Below, piece by piece: positions 1 through 4,678 of a stretch of 5,149 nt of DNA. The notes beneath the pieces are model-generated. The model saw only the letters and a program-made list of their open reading frames with translations. It made no database searches and was not told the DNA's origin. Position 1 is the stretch's first letter. Every line of letters begins with the position of its first letter. The DNA comes from DATKMS01 sp041497995 (GTDB lineage Bacteria; Desulfobacterota; Binatia; HRBIN30), in assembly GCA_041497995.1 (NCBI GenBank), contig JBGQHM010000453.1, positions 1 to 5,149 of the forward strand, given 5' to 3'. Position numbers and translations under genes: made by a program.

Positions 1-185
1 AACGAGAACGGGGTGTGAGTGTGATCTACAACACCGCCCGTACGGAGCGACGGACACTGCAGGTTGGCAAGGATTCCGACGATGTAGGTGTGAAGTTGCG
101 GTAGGAGCTGCGGCGGAATCGTGGGTTCACGATTCTTGGTGCTGAAGATGAGGTGAACCAAGACGCTGGCCAGTGACTGGGGCAT
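1..185 (-). CDS. REP-associated Y1 transposase, N-terminal part (cut by window edge)
   Basis: This is the first 61 codons of an IS200-like / REP-associated tyrosine transposase (single-strand HUH endonuclease family). The ATG at 185-183 gives MPQSLASVLVHLIFSTKNRE, the typical start of the family, with the STKNREP block at residues 15-21 and TGGVVDHTH at 49-57. H55 and H57 would be the HUH metal-binding pair, but the residue between them is Thr rather than the usual hydrophobic one, and Thr-Pro follow. About 33 of 60 residues match the N-terminus of the second transposase at 256-924, so the two are paralogues and not a recent duplication. No clear Shine-Dalgarno sequence precedes the ATG; REP-like sequence (194-280) lies just upstream. 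The rest, including the catalytic tyrosine, is outside the window, so intactness cannot be judged. Family assignment is firm, activity uncertain. Confidence 0.85.
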   Translation of the reverse strand, partial: MPQSLASVLVHLIFSTKNREPTIPPQLLPQLHTYIVGILANLQCPSLRTGGVVDHTHTPFS

Positions 186-193
186 CGGCGCGA

Positions 194-213
194 GAGTTAC
201 GCACCTTCAGGGC
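194..213 (-). repeat. Degenerate half REP element
   Basis: The 20 bases at 194-213 match 261-280 (first hairpin and linker of the neighbouring REP element) at 17 of 20 positions, in the same orientation. The GCCCC-GAA-GGGGC hairpin is spoiled here by substitutions, and no second hairpin follows. It sits 9 bases upstream of the start codon of the transposase fragment at 1-185. It is best read as a decayed REP copy at the transposase 5' end. Confidence 0.6.
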
Positions 214-236
214 TCGTTGTCCAACGACTGCCGATT

Positions 237-280
237 CCCAGGGCGATGCCCTGGGCTATCGAGTTGCGCCCCTTCGGGGC
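237..280 (-). repeat. Two-hairpin REP element, family 1
   Basis: Read on the minus strand this is hairpin GCCCC-GAA-GGGGC (280-268), a 12-base linker containing ACTCGATAG, then a perfect 8-bp stem with a 3-base loop, CCCAGGGC-ATC-GCCCTGGG (255-237). The layout (short GC hairpin, linker ending in TAGCC, second GC hairpin) matches the REP copies at 424-467 and 975-1019, but the second hairpin differs in sequence, so I treat it as a separate family. It lies upstream of the transposase at 1-185 and is its likely cognate substrate (inference). The TAG in its linker, at 258-256, is also the stop codon of the open frame of the second transposase. Confidence 0.75.
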
Positions 281-924
281 AAACGGCCAACCTCCAAAGC
301 CAGGTGAAACCCGGCTGACGACACGGCAGGCGCAGCCGGCTTTGAGCCGGCTTGGCTGTCTGAGTCAGGGGATTCATTCCCCGGCGGGGGTTGGCAGGCG
401 CCGGGGTTGCGGCGCCGCCTCGCCCGGGGGCTGCACCGCTGGCTAGTGAGTGTCGCCCTCCGGGGCTGTTGGTTGAGGAATTCGTCGAGCGCTGCGGCGT
501 CGGCGGGCTCGCGGCCGCACAGGGCACGCAGCTCGTGTTCGAAGCTGTGCTGTCGGTAGTGCTCGCGCCGGCGGTGGATGTAGCCTCTAACACGCTCTAG
601 CTCGGATGGTCCCACGGAGAAGGCGGCATAGCCCGGCTGCCACCAGAAATCCTCGGCGCCCTGCTCCTTCATCCAACGCGACGAGTTCGACTTCAGCTTC
701 TCCATGACCCACGCGACACTGTGCGTGCGCCCGAGCGCATGCAGGATATGGACGTGGTCCTCGACGCCCCCCGTTGCTAACGACGGACAGCCCAGCTCGG
801 CGAGCACACCGACCAGGTAGGCGTGTAGTCGAGGCGGTTCGGGCTGCAGAATCAACGGCTCTCGGTTCTTGGTCGCGAACACGGCATGCACGTAGATCCG
901 TCCGAGCGACTGAAGCACACGCAC
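256..924 (-). CDS. REP-associated Y1 (IS200-like) transposase with read-through C-terminal tail
   Basis: The product belongs to the REP-associated tyrosine transposases, which cut and join single-stranded DNA at REP hairpins. Residues 5-60 carry the family start (QSLGRIYVHAVFATKNREP) and the HUH pair H57-V-H59 in GGVEDHVHIL. The WWQPGYAAFSV block is at 94-104, and the candidate nucleophile is Y115 in RGYIHRRREH. The metal-ligand Gln expected four residues after the Tyr is Arg119 (codon CGG, one step from CAG), which may impair catalysis. Residues up to about 156 look like family sequence; the Arg/Pro-rich remainder is translated REP DNA. Restoring one G missing from the REP copy at 424-467 would put TAG (445-443) in frame and give 160 residues, a normal family length. 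The start is GTG at 924-922, because an in-frame TAG lies two codons upstream; a GTG at 918 is also possible. The gene is flanked by inverted REP copies. Confidence 0.88.
   Translation of the reverse strand: MRVLQSLGRIYVHAVFATKNREPLILQPEPPRLHAYLVGVLAELGCPSLATGGVEDHVHILHALGRTHSVAWVMEKLKSNSSRWMKEQGAEDFWWQPGYAAFSVGPSELERVRGYIHRRREHYRQHSFEHELRALCGREPADAAALDEFLNQQPRRATLTSQRCSPRARRRRNPGACQPPPGNESPDSDSQAGSKPAAPAVSSAGFHLALEVGRLPRRGATR
334..382 (-). repeat. Third two-hairpin REP-like repeat
   Basis: On the minus strand, hairpin GGGGA-ATGAA-TCCCC (382-368) is followed by a 15-base linker and then a perfect 8-bp stem AGCCGGCT-CAA-AGCCGGCT (352-334). The hairpin-linker-hairpin plan is the same as in the REP elements on either side, but the sequence is different. 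The first hairpin resembles the one at 3455-3481 (shared CCGGGGAAT and CCCC with an A-rich loop). Calling it a REP-like element rests on structure and location, not on a recognised consensus. Confidence 0.5.
424..467 (-). repeat. REP element, family 2, left inverted copy
   Basis: The reverse complement of 424-467 begins AGCCCCGGAGGG and aligns with 975-1019 over 45 columns with five mismatches and one gap. It contains the linker CACTCACTAGCC and a second GC-rich arm pair. Compared with the right copy it lacks one G in the first hairpin. The 3' end of the transposase gene runs into it, and the TAG in its linker (445-443) would be the gene's stop if the missing G were restored. It forms an inverted pair with the copy at 975-1019. 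Confidence 0.8.
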
Positions 925-974
925 ATCCTACGAGCCACGCCGAGTTATGTCAGCACGCCCACCTCAGAGCTCAG

Positions 975-1019
975 AGCCCCGGAGGGGCGGCACTCACGAG
1001 CCAGGGGTGCCGCCCCTGG
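975..1019 (+). repeat. REP element, family 2, right copy (best preserved)
   Basis: Hairpin GCCCC-GGA-GGGGC (976-988) is followed by a 12-base linker and hairpin CCAGGGG-TGCCG-CCCCTGG (1001-1019). A competing 10-bp stem, GGGGCGGCAC (984-993) with GTGCCGCCCC (1007-1016), excludes both, so a single strand can fold two ways. It is the inverted partner of 424-467 and lies 51 bases upstream of the transposase start. Confidence 0.8.
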
Positions 1020-1047
1020 CCCTCCGCGTGGCTATCCGGAAATTCGA

Positions 1048-1197
1048 TGCTGGGTCGGTTTGATTTTGAACATTACCGGTCCTGCTGCCTCCCACGGGGC
1101 AAGCCCCGACTCTACGCCGAATTTCGTAGTTTCGGGGCTTGCCCCGTCGGAGAGGATTGGTCCCTGGGTGGCGTCGCAAATTCAAAATGCCCCAGCA
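1048..1197. repeat. Nested imperfect palindrome with 16-bp perfect core arms
   Basis: Core arms 1094-1109 and 1132-1147 are perfect inverted repeats, and each contains the near-palindrome GGGGC-AA/TT-GCCCC. Inside them CTACG (1112-1116) pairs with CGTAG (1125-1129) around an 8-base loop. Outside, CTCC (1089-1092 region) pairs with GGAG (1149-1152). Further out TGCTGGG (1048-1054) pairs with CCCAGCA (1191-1197), and ATTTTGAA (1063-1070) pairs with TTCAAAAT (1181-1188). The whole could fold into one long cruciform. It has no coding capacity. It could be a small non-autonomous element or a paired-REP structure of another family; it shares no clear sequence with the REP copies nearby. Confidence 0.7.
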
Positions 1198-1366
1198 CCG
1201 GAAAACCACTCGGTGATCAACCGATTGGGTGTGGGCTAGAGATCGAGGTTAGCTCGCACATCGGCGTTCATCGGCAGTTTGCTCTCTCCTTACGCGATCC
1301 AATTATACGATGATTTGACGATCGCCTACTCCCAAGCCGTCCGGCAAGCGTCGTACGCTGGCGCCG

Positions 1367-1573
1367 ATGCCACAACAGACCAGCGGATCGGGATCTCACC
1401 TGCCGGCCAACCGCGCCTTCGTGGTGCAGTTCGCAGCGGAACTGACGGCCGAGGACCCCTTCCACGGCCGGGCGGAGCATCTGGCATCTGGCGATGTGAT
1501 CCATTTCGAATCGCTGAGCCACTTGGCTGAATTCGTTGCGCGCATCCTCGGCGCGGCGGCAGGGACGGAGTGA
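1367..1573 (+). CDS. Small conserved-type hypothetical protein (68 aa)
   Basis: The 68-residue product has a Gln/Ser/Gly-rich start and then a compact alpha/beta-like stretch, NRAFVVQFAAEL (about 15-26), with GRAEHLASGDVIHFESL and HLAEFVARIL towards the end. The pattern (beta strand, GRxEH, SG, aromatic, SL, helix ending in a short hydrophobic tail) resembles small uncharacterised proteins I recall from deltaproteobacterial-type genomes. I cannot assign a function. There is no signal peptide and no cysteine. The ATG at 1367 is the first usable start after an in-frame stop at 1316; its ribosome binding site is weak. A decayed copy of the 3' half follows at about 1592-1742, which supports this frame being the coding one. 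Confidence 0.6.
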   Translation: MPQQTSGSGSHLPANRAFVVQFAAELTAEDPFHGRAEHLASGDVIHFESLSHLAEFVARILGAAAGTE

Positions 1574-1591
1574 TCCGCATGCTGTGCACAG

Positions 1592-1742
1592 ATGCCGCTC
1601 CCGCTCGGCGCAAGATTGAACGCGAATTTGAACGGATACGGGGCGCTCATCCATCGAATGGATGCCGCGGACTCTGGCAAACGGTCGCCACCTGGCGGAG
1701 CTCGTCGCGCACATCATCGGCGCGACGCTATCGACCGAGTGA
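1592..1742 (+). pseudogene. Frameshifted tandem copy of the preceding small gene
   Basis: The last 54 bases (1689-1742) align without gaps to the last 54 bases of the gene at 1367-1573, with 41 identities and both ending in GAGTGA. In this frame they read HLAELVAHIIGATLSTE, matching HLAEFVARILGAAAGTE. Upstream, the plausible protein-like frame begins at ATG 1592 and contains DAADSGKR, but it is in a different frame from the tail. A deletion and frameshift around 1675-1690 is the simplest explanation. A short intact frame from ATG 1662 to 1742 could still be translated. The match in the N-terminal half is too weak to call. Confidence 0.5.
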
Positions 1743-1818
1743 GCTGCATGATGCGCGAGAAACTATTGGACAGAGCACGAGGCGATCGGGCCGGGGGGCC
1801 CTACGCACGTAGCGAAAA

Positions 1819-1826
1819 AAGGAGGG
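1819..1826 (+). promoter_or_regulatory. Strong ribosome binding site for the secreted DUF1566 protein
   Basis: AAGGAGGG lies just before the ATG at 1831 with a 4-5 base spacer. It is a near-perfect Shine-Dalgarno sequence in an A-rich context and fixes the start. A small inverted repeat CTACG-CA-CGTAG (1801-1812) sits directly upstream; whether it matters is unknown. No clear promoter was found in 1743-1800. Confidence 0.85.
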
Positions 1827-1830
1827 AAAC

Positions 1831-2970
1831 ATGACGCGAGAAAGATGGAACGGGATATTCGTTGCCGGTGTCGCCGGTGTGATGCTGGCCGCGCCGGCAG
1901 CGGCCACGCTGACGCCTGTGGACAAGTGTGCGTCCAAAAAGCTGACCGCACAGTCGAACCACTTCAACCAGACGATGAACTGCAATACCAAGACGAAGTT
2001 GGAGACACCGGACCCGGCATGTGTGCAGAAGGCGACCGATAAACTCACCACGTCCTTCACCAATGCCGAAAAACCGGGGGCCTGCATCGTGGAGGGGGAT
2101 GCCGCCGACATCGCGGCGATGGATATTACGGTCGTGCAAGACGTGGTCGCGACGGTGAAGCCGCCGGGCAGCGCGGCGCCCAAGCCGCAAACGAAATGTG
2201 CAGTCACCAAAGCCACGGCGGCCAGCAAGGAGAACACGGGGAATACAAAATGCCAGAAGGGCAACCTCTCTACGCCCAGCGATTCGCTGCTGCGGTTCTG
2301 CCTGGCGGGGGCCAAGGATAAGGCCGAGACCACCTTCACGAAGGCGGAGGCCCCCGGTGCTTGCGCGACCACCGGCGACGCTGCCGTCGTAACATTGAAG
2401 ATCGAAGACCACCGCAAAGCGATTGTCCATGCGCTCGTGCCGCCGACGCCGACGCCCACCGCGGGGCCGACGCCTACCCCATGCACCGGCTTCATCGACA
2501 ATGGCGACGGCACCATCACCAACTGCGCCACCCACCTCATGTGGGAGAAGAAGGATGACGCTGGTGGCATCCACGATATGGACAACTCCTATGGCTGGTC
2601 AATCAGCCTAGGGTCGGGGCCGGACGGTAGCGTGTTCAGTAATTTCCTCGACACCCTGAACACCTTGCCGTGCTTCGCCGGGCACTGCGACTGGCGGCTG
2701 CCCGAGTTGGCAGAGCTGCAGGGCATCATAGATCTCGGCGCGGCGGGCTGCGGAACCGGCCAGCCCTGCGTGGCGTCCGTGTTCAACAGCAGCTGCATGG
2801 CAGGTTGCAGCGTGGCGACGTGTAGTTGCAACGGTGCGGGCTTCTACTACTGGACGAACACGGCATTTACTTCATCAGTGGTGTATACGGTGTACTTCAA
2901 CAATGGCGACTACATAGGCTTCCCCACGACTAGCCCAACCCACGCGCGGGCGGTGCGCAGCCTTCCGTGA
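1831..2970 (+). CDS. Secreted protein with two 4-Cys repeats, Thr-Pro linker and C-terminal DUF1566 domain
   Basis: The product is 379 residues. Residues 1-25 are a Sec signal peptide: basic MTRERWNG, a hydrophobic core, and a likely cut after APAAA. Two similar repeats follow. Repeat 1 has Cys at 33, 51, 64 and 85, and repeat 2 at 123, 141, 157 and 178; both end in KAExPGAC/EKPGAC followed by GDAA. Residues 205-217 are a TPTPT linker. From about 219 to the end is a DUF1566/Lcl-C-type domain: FIDNGDGTITNCATHLMWEK, then IHDMDN, CFAGHCDWRLPELAELQ (281-297), YYWTNT and a terminal HARAVRSLP. This domain is known from the C-terminus of Legionella collagen-like protein and many extracellular proteins; an adhesive or surface role is inferred, and an enzymatic role is not expected. 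The many cysteines suggest disulphides in an oxidising compartment. The stand-alone gene has its own ribosome binding site and is followed by a hairpin. Confidence 0.88.
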   Translation: MTRERWNGIFVAGVAGVMLAAPAAATLTPVDKCASKKLTAQSNHFNQTMNCNTKTKLETPDPACVQKATDKLTTSFTNAEKPGACIVEGDAADIAAMDITVVQDVVATVKPPGSAAPKPQTKCAVTKATAASKENTGNTKCQKGNLSTPSDSLLRFCLAGAKDKAETTFTKAEAPGACATTGDAAVVTLKIEDHRKAIVHALVPPTPTPTAGPTPTPCTGFIDNGDGTITNCATHLMWEKKDDAGGIHDMDNSYGWSISLGSGPDGSVFSNFLDTLNTLPCFAGHCDWRLPELAELQGIIDLGAAGCGTGQPCVASVFNSSCMAGCSVATCSCNGAGFYYWTNTAFTSSVVYTVYFNNGDYIGFPTTSPTHARAVRSLP

Positions 2971-2987
2971 TTGGTTCTGAGCGTGTC

Positions 2988-3019
2988 GCTGGGCGGAGGG
3001 CGGAGGCCCTCCGCCCAGC
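2988..3019 (+). terminator. 14-bp perfect hairpin after the DUF1566 gene
   Basis: GCTGGGCGGAGGGC (2988-3001) pairs perfectly with 3006-3019 around the loop GGAG, starting 18 bases after the stop codon. A GTCG/CGAC extension is possible with one bulged C. There is no T-tract after it, so it is either a GC-rich intrinsic terminator without U-run, an mRNA-stabilising stem or a repeat element. Confidence 0.6.
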
Positions 3020-3037
3020 CGACGCGATCTCGCTCGA

Positions 3038-3259
3038 ACCGCCGCTTACGGCACGGCTTCCGGCTTCACCTCGGGCTTCAACGAGTTCGTCAATGATCCG
3101 GATGCCTCCGGTTTGATACTGCGCATCGATCACGTGTTGACGCGGTAGCAAATCACTGTGCGAACGTCGTGAGTCACGGGCACCGATCCCGACAACCGCA
3201 CGCCGGGCGGCCTCTGGCCCTCTGATCACGCCAGCGTGATCGCCACCCTGGCACCCTAA
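3038..3259 (+). pseudogene. 3' remnant of an endonuclease/exonuclease/phosphatase-family gene
   Basis: One frame reads TAAYGTASGFTSGFNEFVND, then RIDHVLTR, TAG (3146-3148), QITVRTS, TGA (3170-3172), VTGTDPDNRTPGGLWPSDHA and SVIATLAP, ending in TAA at 3257. RIDHV and WPSDHA match the C-terminal blocks of the EEP superfamily (secreted nuclease or phosphatase type), where the Asp-His of SDH is part of the active site. The two stops fall in otherwise well-conserved text; the TGA sits where Trp or another residue would fit. The N-terminal two thirds of a normal EEP domain are absent, because upstream is the hairpin of the previous gene. It is therefore truncated and broken. Confidence 0.7.
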
Positions 3260-3275
3260 CAATCGCCGCCATTCT

Positions 3276-3305
3276 GCTCCCGCCGGCCGCCGAGCTGGCG
3301 GGAGC
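3276..3305 (+). terminator. 12-bp hairpin after the EEP remnant
   Basis: GCTCCCGCCGGC (3276-3287) pairs with GCTGGCGGGAGC (3294-3305), with one G-T pair and a 6-base loop. It starts 16 bases after the remnant's TAA, so it is probably the relic gene's terminator. No T-tract follows. Confidence 0.5.
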
Positions 3306-3331
3306 GCGGCGCCGGCCAAGCCGAGACGTTC

Positions 3332-3428
3332 TGCGTGGCGGACGATGTCAAACAGCGATCAGACGATCACCATCAACGAGATCATCGCCGCCGTGGCGAA
3401 GGCGCTGAACAGCTGCACGGGCGGGTGA
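3332..3428 (+). pseudogene. Remnant of a dockerin/EF-hand-like calcium-binding repeat
   Basis: The frame ending at TGA 3426-3428 reads SNSDQTITINEIIAAVAKAL then NSCTGG. It fits one EF-hand-like loop with N, D, T and E at loop positions 3, 5, 9 and 12, followed by the helix IIAAVAKALNSC, as in dockerin-like C-terminal repeats (pattern DCNGDGxVTxxEI...ALNGC). The preceding FCVAD lies in another frame (from 3332), consistent with a small insertion at about 3341-3347 that broke the loop and removed its first Asp. A 27-codon frame from ATG 3345 remains open but has no ribosome binding site. It is probably the tail of a deleted secreted protein gene. Confidence 0.5.
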
Positions 3429-3454
3429 GGGGAGCCGCCTCGAAAATGCCTGGC

Positions 3455-3481
3455 GAGCCGGGGAATAAAACCCCCCGGCTC
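3455..3481 (-). terminator. Hairpin overlapping the nitronate monooxygenase stop codon
   Basis: GAGCCGGGG (3455-3463) pairs with CCCCGGCTC (3473-3481) around an A-rich loop on the plus strand (T-rich on the minus strand). The stem may extend with GCCT (3448-3451) and AGGC (3482-3485) past a 3-base bulge. The TGA of the minus-strand gene (3482-3480) lies in the stem. It may act as a terminator for that gene, possibly in both directions; on the minus strand a short TTTT follows after a gap. The loop side resembles the hairpin at 368-382, so it may be an inserted repeat. Confidence 0.55.
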
Positions 3482-4616
3482 AGGCCAACAGACCGTCCAT
3501 CCGCTCCATCGCATCGAGGCACTGCTCGACCATCTCGCGCACGACGTCGCGGGTCGACATGGCCACGTTCATCTGGCCGACGACCTGGCCGACGAAGTAG
3601 GTGACCAGCGGGCGCGCGCTCGAATCCGCTTTGTGGGCGACACGGTGGATGCGGCGCTGCGCATCGGCCACCAGCAGGCTCTGCAGCGGCATACCCAGCG
3701 GCGCCGGCGCGTCCGGCTGGTCCCAGGCGTCGGTCCAAGCGCTGCGCAGCATGCGTGCCGGCTTGCCGGTGAGCGAGCGCGAGCGGCGTGTGTCGGCGGA
3801 GGTGGCTGCGAGGAATTTTTCGCGAATGACCGGCGACGTTTCAGCCTCGTGGGTCGTCAGCCACACCGAGCCACACCACACACCTTCGGCGCCGAGGGCC
3901 AAGGCGGCGGCCATCTGGCGGCCGGTTGCAATGCCGCCGGCAGCAAGCACGGGAGTCGGAGCGACGGCATCGACGACTTGGGGCACGAGAACCATCGTAG
4001 CGATCTCACCAGTGTGTCCGCCGCCTTCGGTCCCCTGGGCGATGACCAGGTCGACGCCGGCCTCTTTGTGGGCGACGGCATGATCGAGTCGTCCCGCAAG
4101 CGCAGCCACCGGAATGCCGCTGGCGTGGGACTTCTCAACGAGCCACAGCGGCGGAGTTCCCAGCGCCGAGGCGATCAGGGCGACCTTGTGAGCGAAGGCG
4201 ACATCGATCAACGGCGCCATGCCTTTGGGATCGATGCGCAAGCCGGCCATACCGCGTTGCTCGCGGTCACTGTCGGTCGCGGGCGGCAGCGGCGGGACGC
4301 CGTAGCGCTCGAGCACCTGCTCGATCCATTCGCGGTGTTCGTCGGGCACCATTGATTTGAGGCTCGCGGCGTCGAAGCCTCCGCTCTCGGCGCCGACGTA
4401 CTTGCGCGGGATGAGCAGGTCGACGCCGAAAGGCCGCCCCTTCGTCTGCTCCGCGATCCATTTGAGATCGACGTCGAGTTGCTCGGGCGTGTGCGCCACC
4501 GCACCGAGTACGCCGAGTCCGCCCGCGTTGGTTACGGCCGCGGCGACATCACGGCAGTGGGTGAAGGCGAGGATCGGGAAATCGATCCCCAACATCTTGG
4601 TCACTTTGGTGTGCAT
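3480..4616 (-). CDS. Nitronate monooxygenase-family FMN protein
   Basis: The 378-residue product belongs to the nitronate monooxygenase / 2-nitropropane dioxygenase family (TIM barrel, FMN, cytoplasmic), whose members oxidise alkyl nitronates to carbonyl compounds and nitrite. Visible blocks are FPILAFTHCRDVAAAV (13-28), AGGLGVLGA (31-39), VAHKEAGVDLVIAQGTEGGG with H201-T-G (181-203), and the FMN phosphate-binding region PVLAAGGIATG (222-232) plus GAEGVWCGS (242-250). His201 lies in the conserved GGHTGE block. The length is usual for the longer subgroup. The start FPILAFTH, in place of PIIQAPM, suggests the subgroup often annotated only by family, so the real substrate is unknown. ATG 4616-4614 is preceded by AGGA (4627-4624) at a 7-base spacing. 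The gene is monocistronic here, ends in a hairpin, and diverges from the secreted-protein gene at 4735. It has no disruptions. Confidence 0.9.
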   Translation of the reverse strand: MHTKVTKMLGIDFPILAFTHCRDVAAAVTNAGGLGVLGAVAHTPEQLDVDLKWIAEQTKGRPFGVDLLIPRKYVGAESGGFDAASLKSMVPDEHREWIEQVLERYGVPPLPPATDSDREQRGMAGLRIDPKGMAPLIDVAFAHKVALIASALGTPPLWLVEKSHASGIPVAALAGRLDHAVAHKEAGVDLVIAQGTEGGGHTGEIATMVLVPQVVDAVAPTPVLAAGGIATGRQMAAALALGAEGVWCGSVWLTTHEAETSPVIREKFLAATSADTRRSRSLTGKPARMLRSAWTDAWDQPDAPAPLGMPLQSLLVADAQRRIHRVAHKADSSARPLVTYFVGQVVGQMNVAMSTRDVVREMVEQCLDAMERMDGLLA

Positions 4617-4678
4617 GCGAGTGTCCTAACAGCAGCGCGCGCGGCACGCCACATCGTCGGCATCAGCAAGAGCCCGGC

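Larger units (their letters stand above)
424..1019 (-). mobile_element. Transposase gene bracketed by inverted REP copies
   Basis: A Y1 transposase gene is enclosed by two closely related REP sequences in opposite orientation (424-467 and 975-1019). This is the usual layout of a REP-associated transposase locus, where the enzyme is thought to act on or spread flanking REP or paired REP (REPIN) sequences. These loci generally do not move as insertion sequences, so the outer limits given here are those of the REP pair. They are not proven ends of a transposable unit. No target-site duplication is expected for HUH enzymes and none was sought. Confidence 0.6.
925..1366. other. Gene-free stretch with two palindromic repeats
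   Basis: The open frames here are short, start in arbitrary places and read through palindromes, giving Arg/Pro-rich translations without family resemblance. The stretch holds the right REP copy (975-1019) and the nested palindrome (1048-1197). From 1200 to 1366 I see no gene, RNA or convincing promoter; TTATAC at 1303-1308 has no acceptable -35 partner. Confidence 0.5.

Noticed and set aside
194..467. CRISPR array
   Set aside because: The repeats differ from one another, are unevenly spaced and each is a two-hairpin structure; there are no uniform spacers or cas genes.
774..1313. Plus-strand open frame of 179 codons
   Set aside because: It runs antisense through the transposase start and then through two palindromes; there is no coherent protein.
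1200..1366. tRNA or small RNA gene
   Set aside because: No cloverleaf, T-loop motif or terminator structure could be found.
1268..1717. Minus-strand open frame of 149 codons
   Set aside because: Antisense to the small gene and its duplicate, whose plus-strand homology to each other preserves a coding frame and stop.
1728..2585. Long minus-strand open frame of 285 codons
   Set aside because: It lies antisense to the DUF1566 gene, whose frame has a signal peptide, cysteine repeats and a recognisable domain; the antisense translation is composition-driven.
3146..3172. Recoding of TAG and TGA in the EEP-like frame
   Set aside because: The fragment lacks its 5' two thirds and the intact genes in the window show no sign of recoding, so decay is simpler.
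2930..3319. Minus-strand open frame of 129 codons
   Set aside because: It is antisense to the EEP remnant and spans two GC hairpins.
3601..4355. Two long plus-strand open frames (160 and 240 codons)
   Set aside because: Both are antisense to the intact nitronate monooxygenase gene; their translations are Arg/Ala/Ser-rich without domains.
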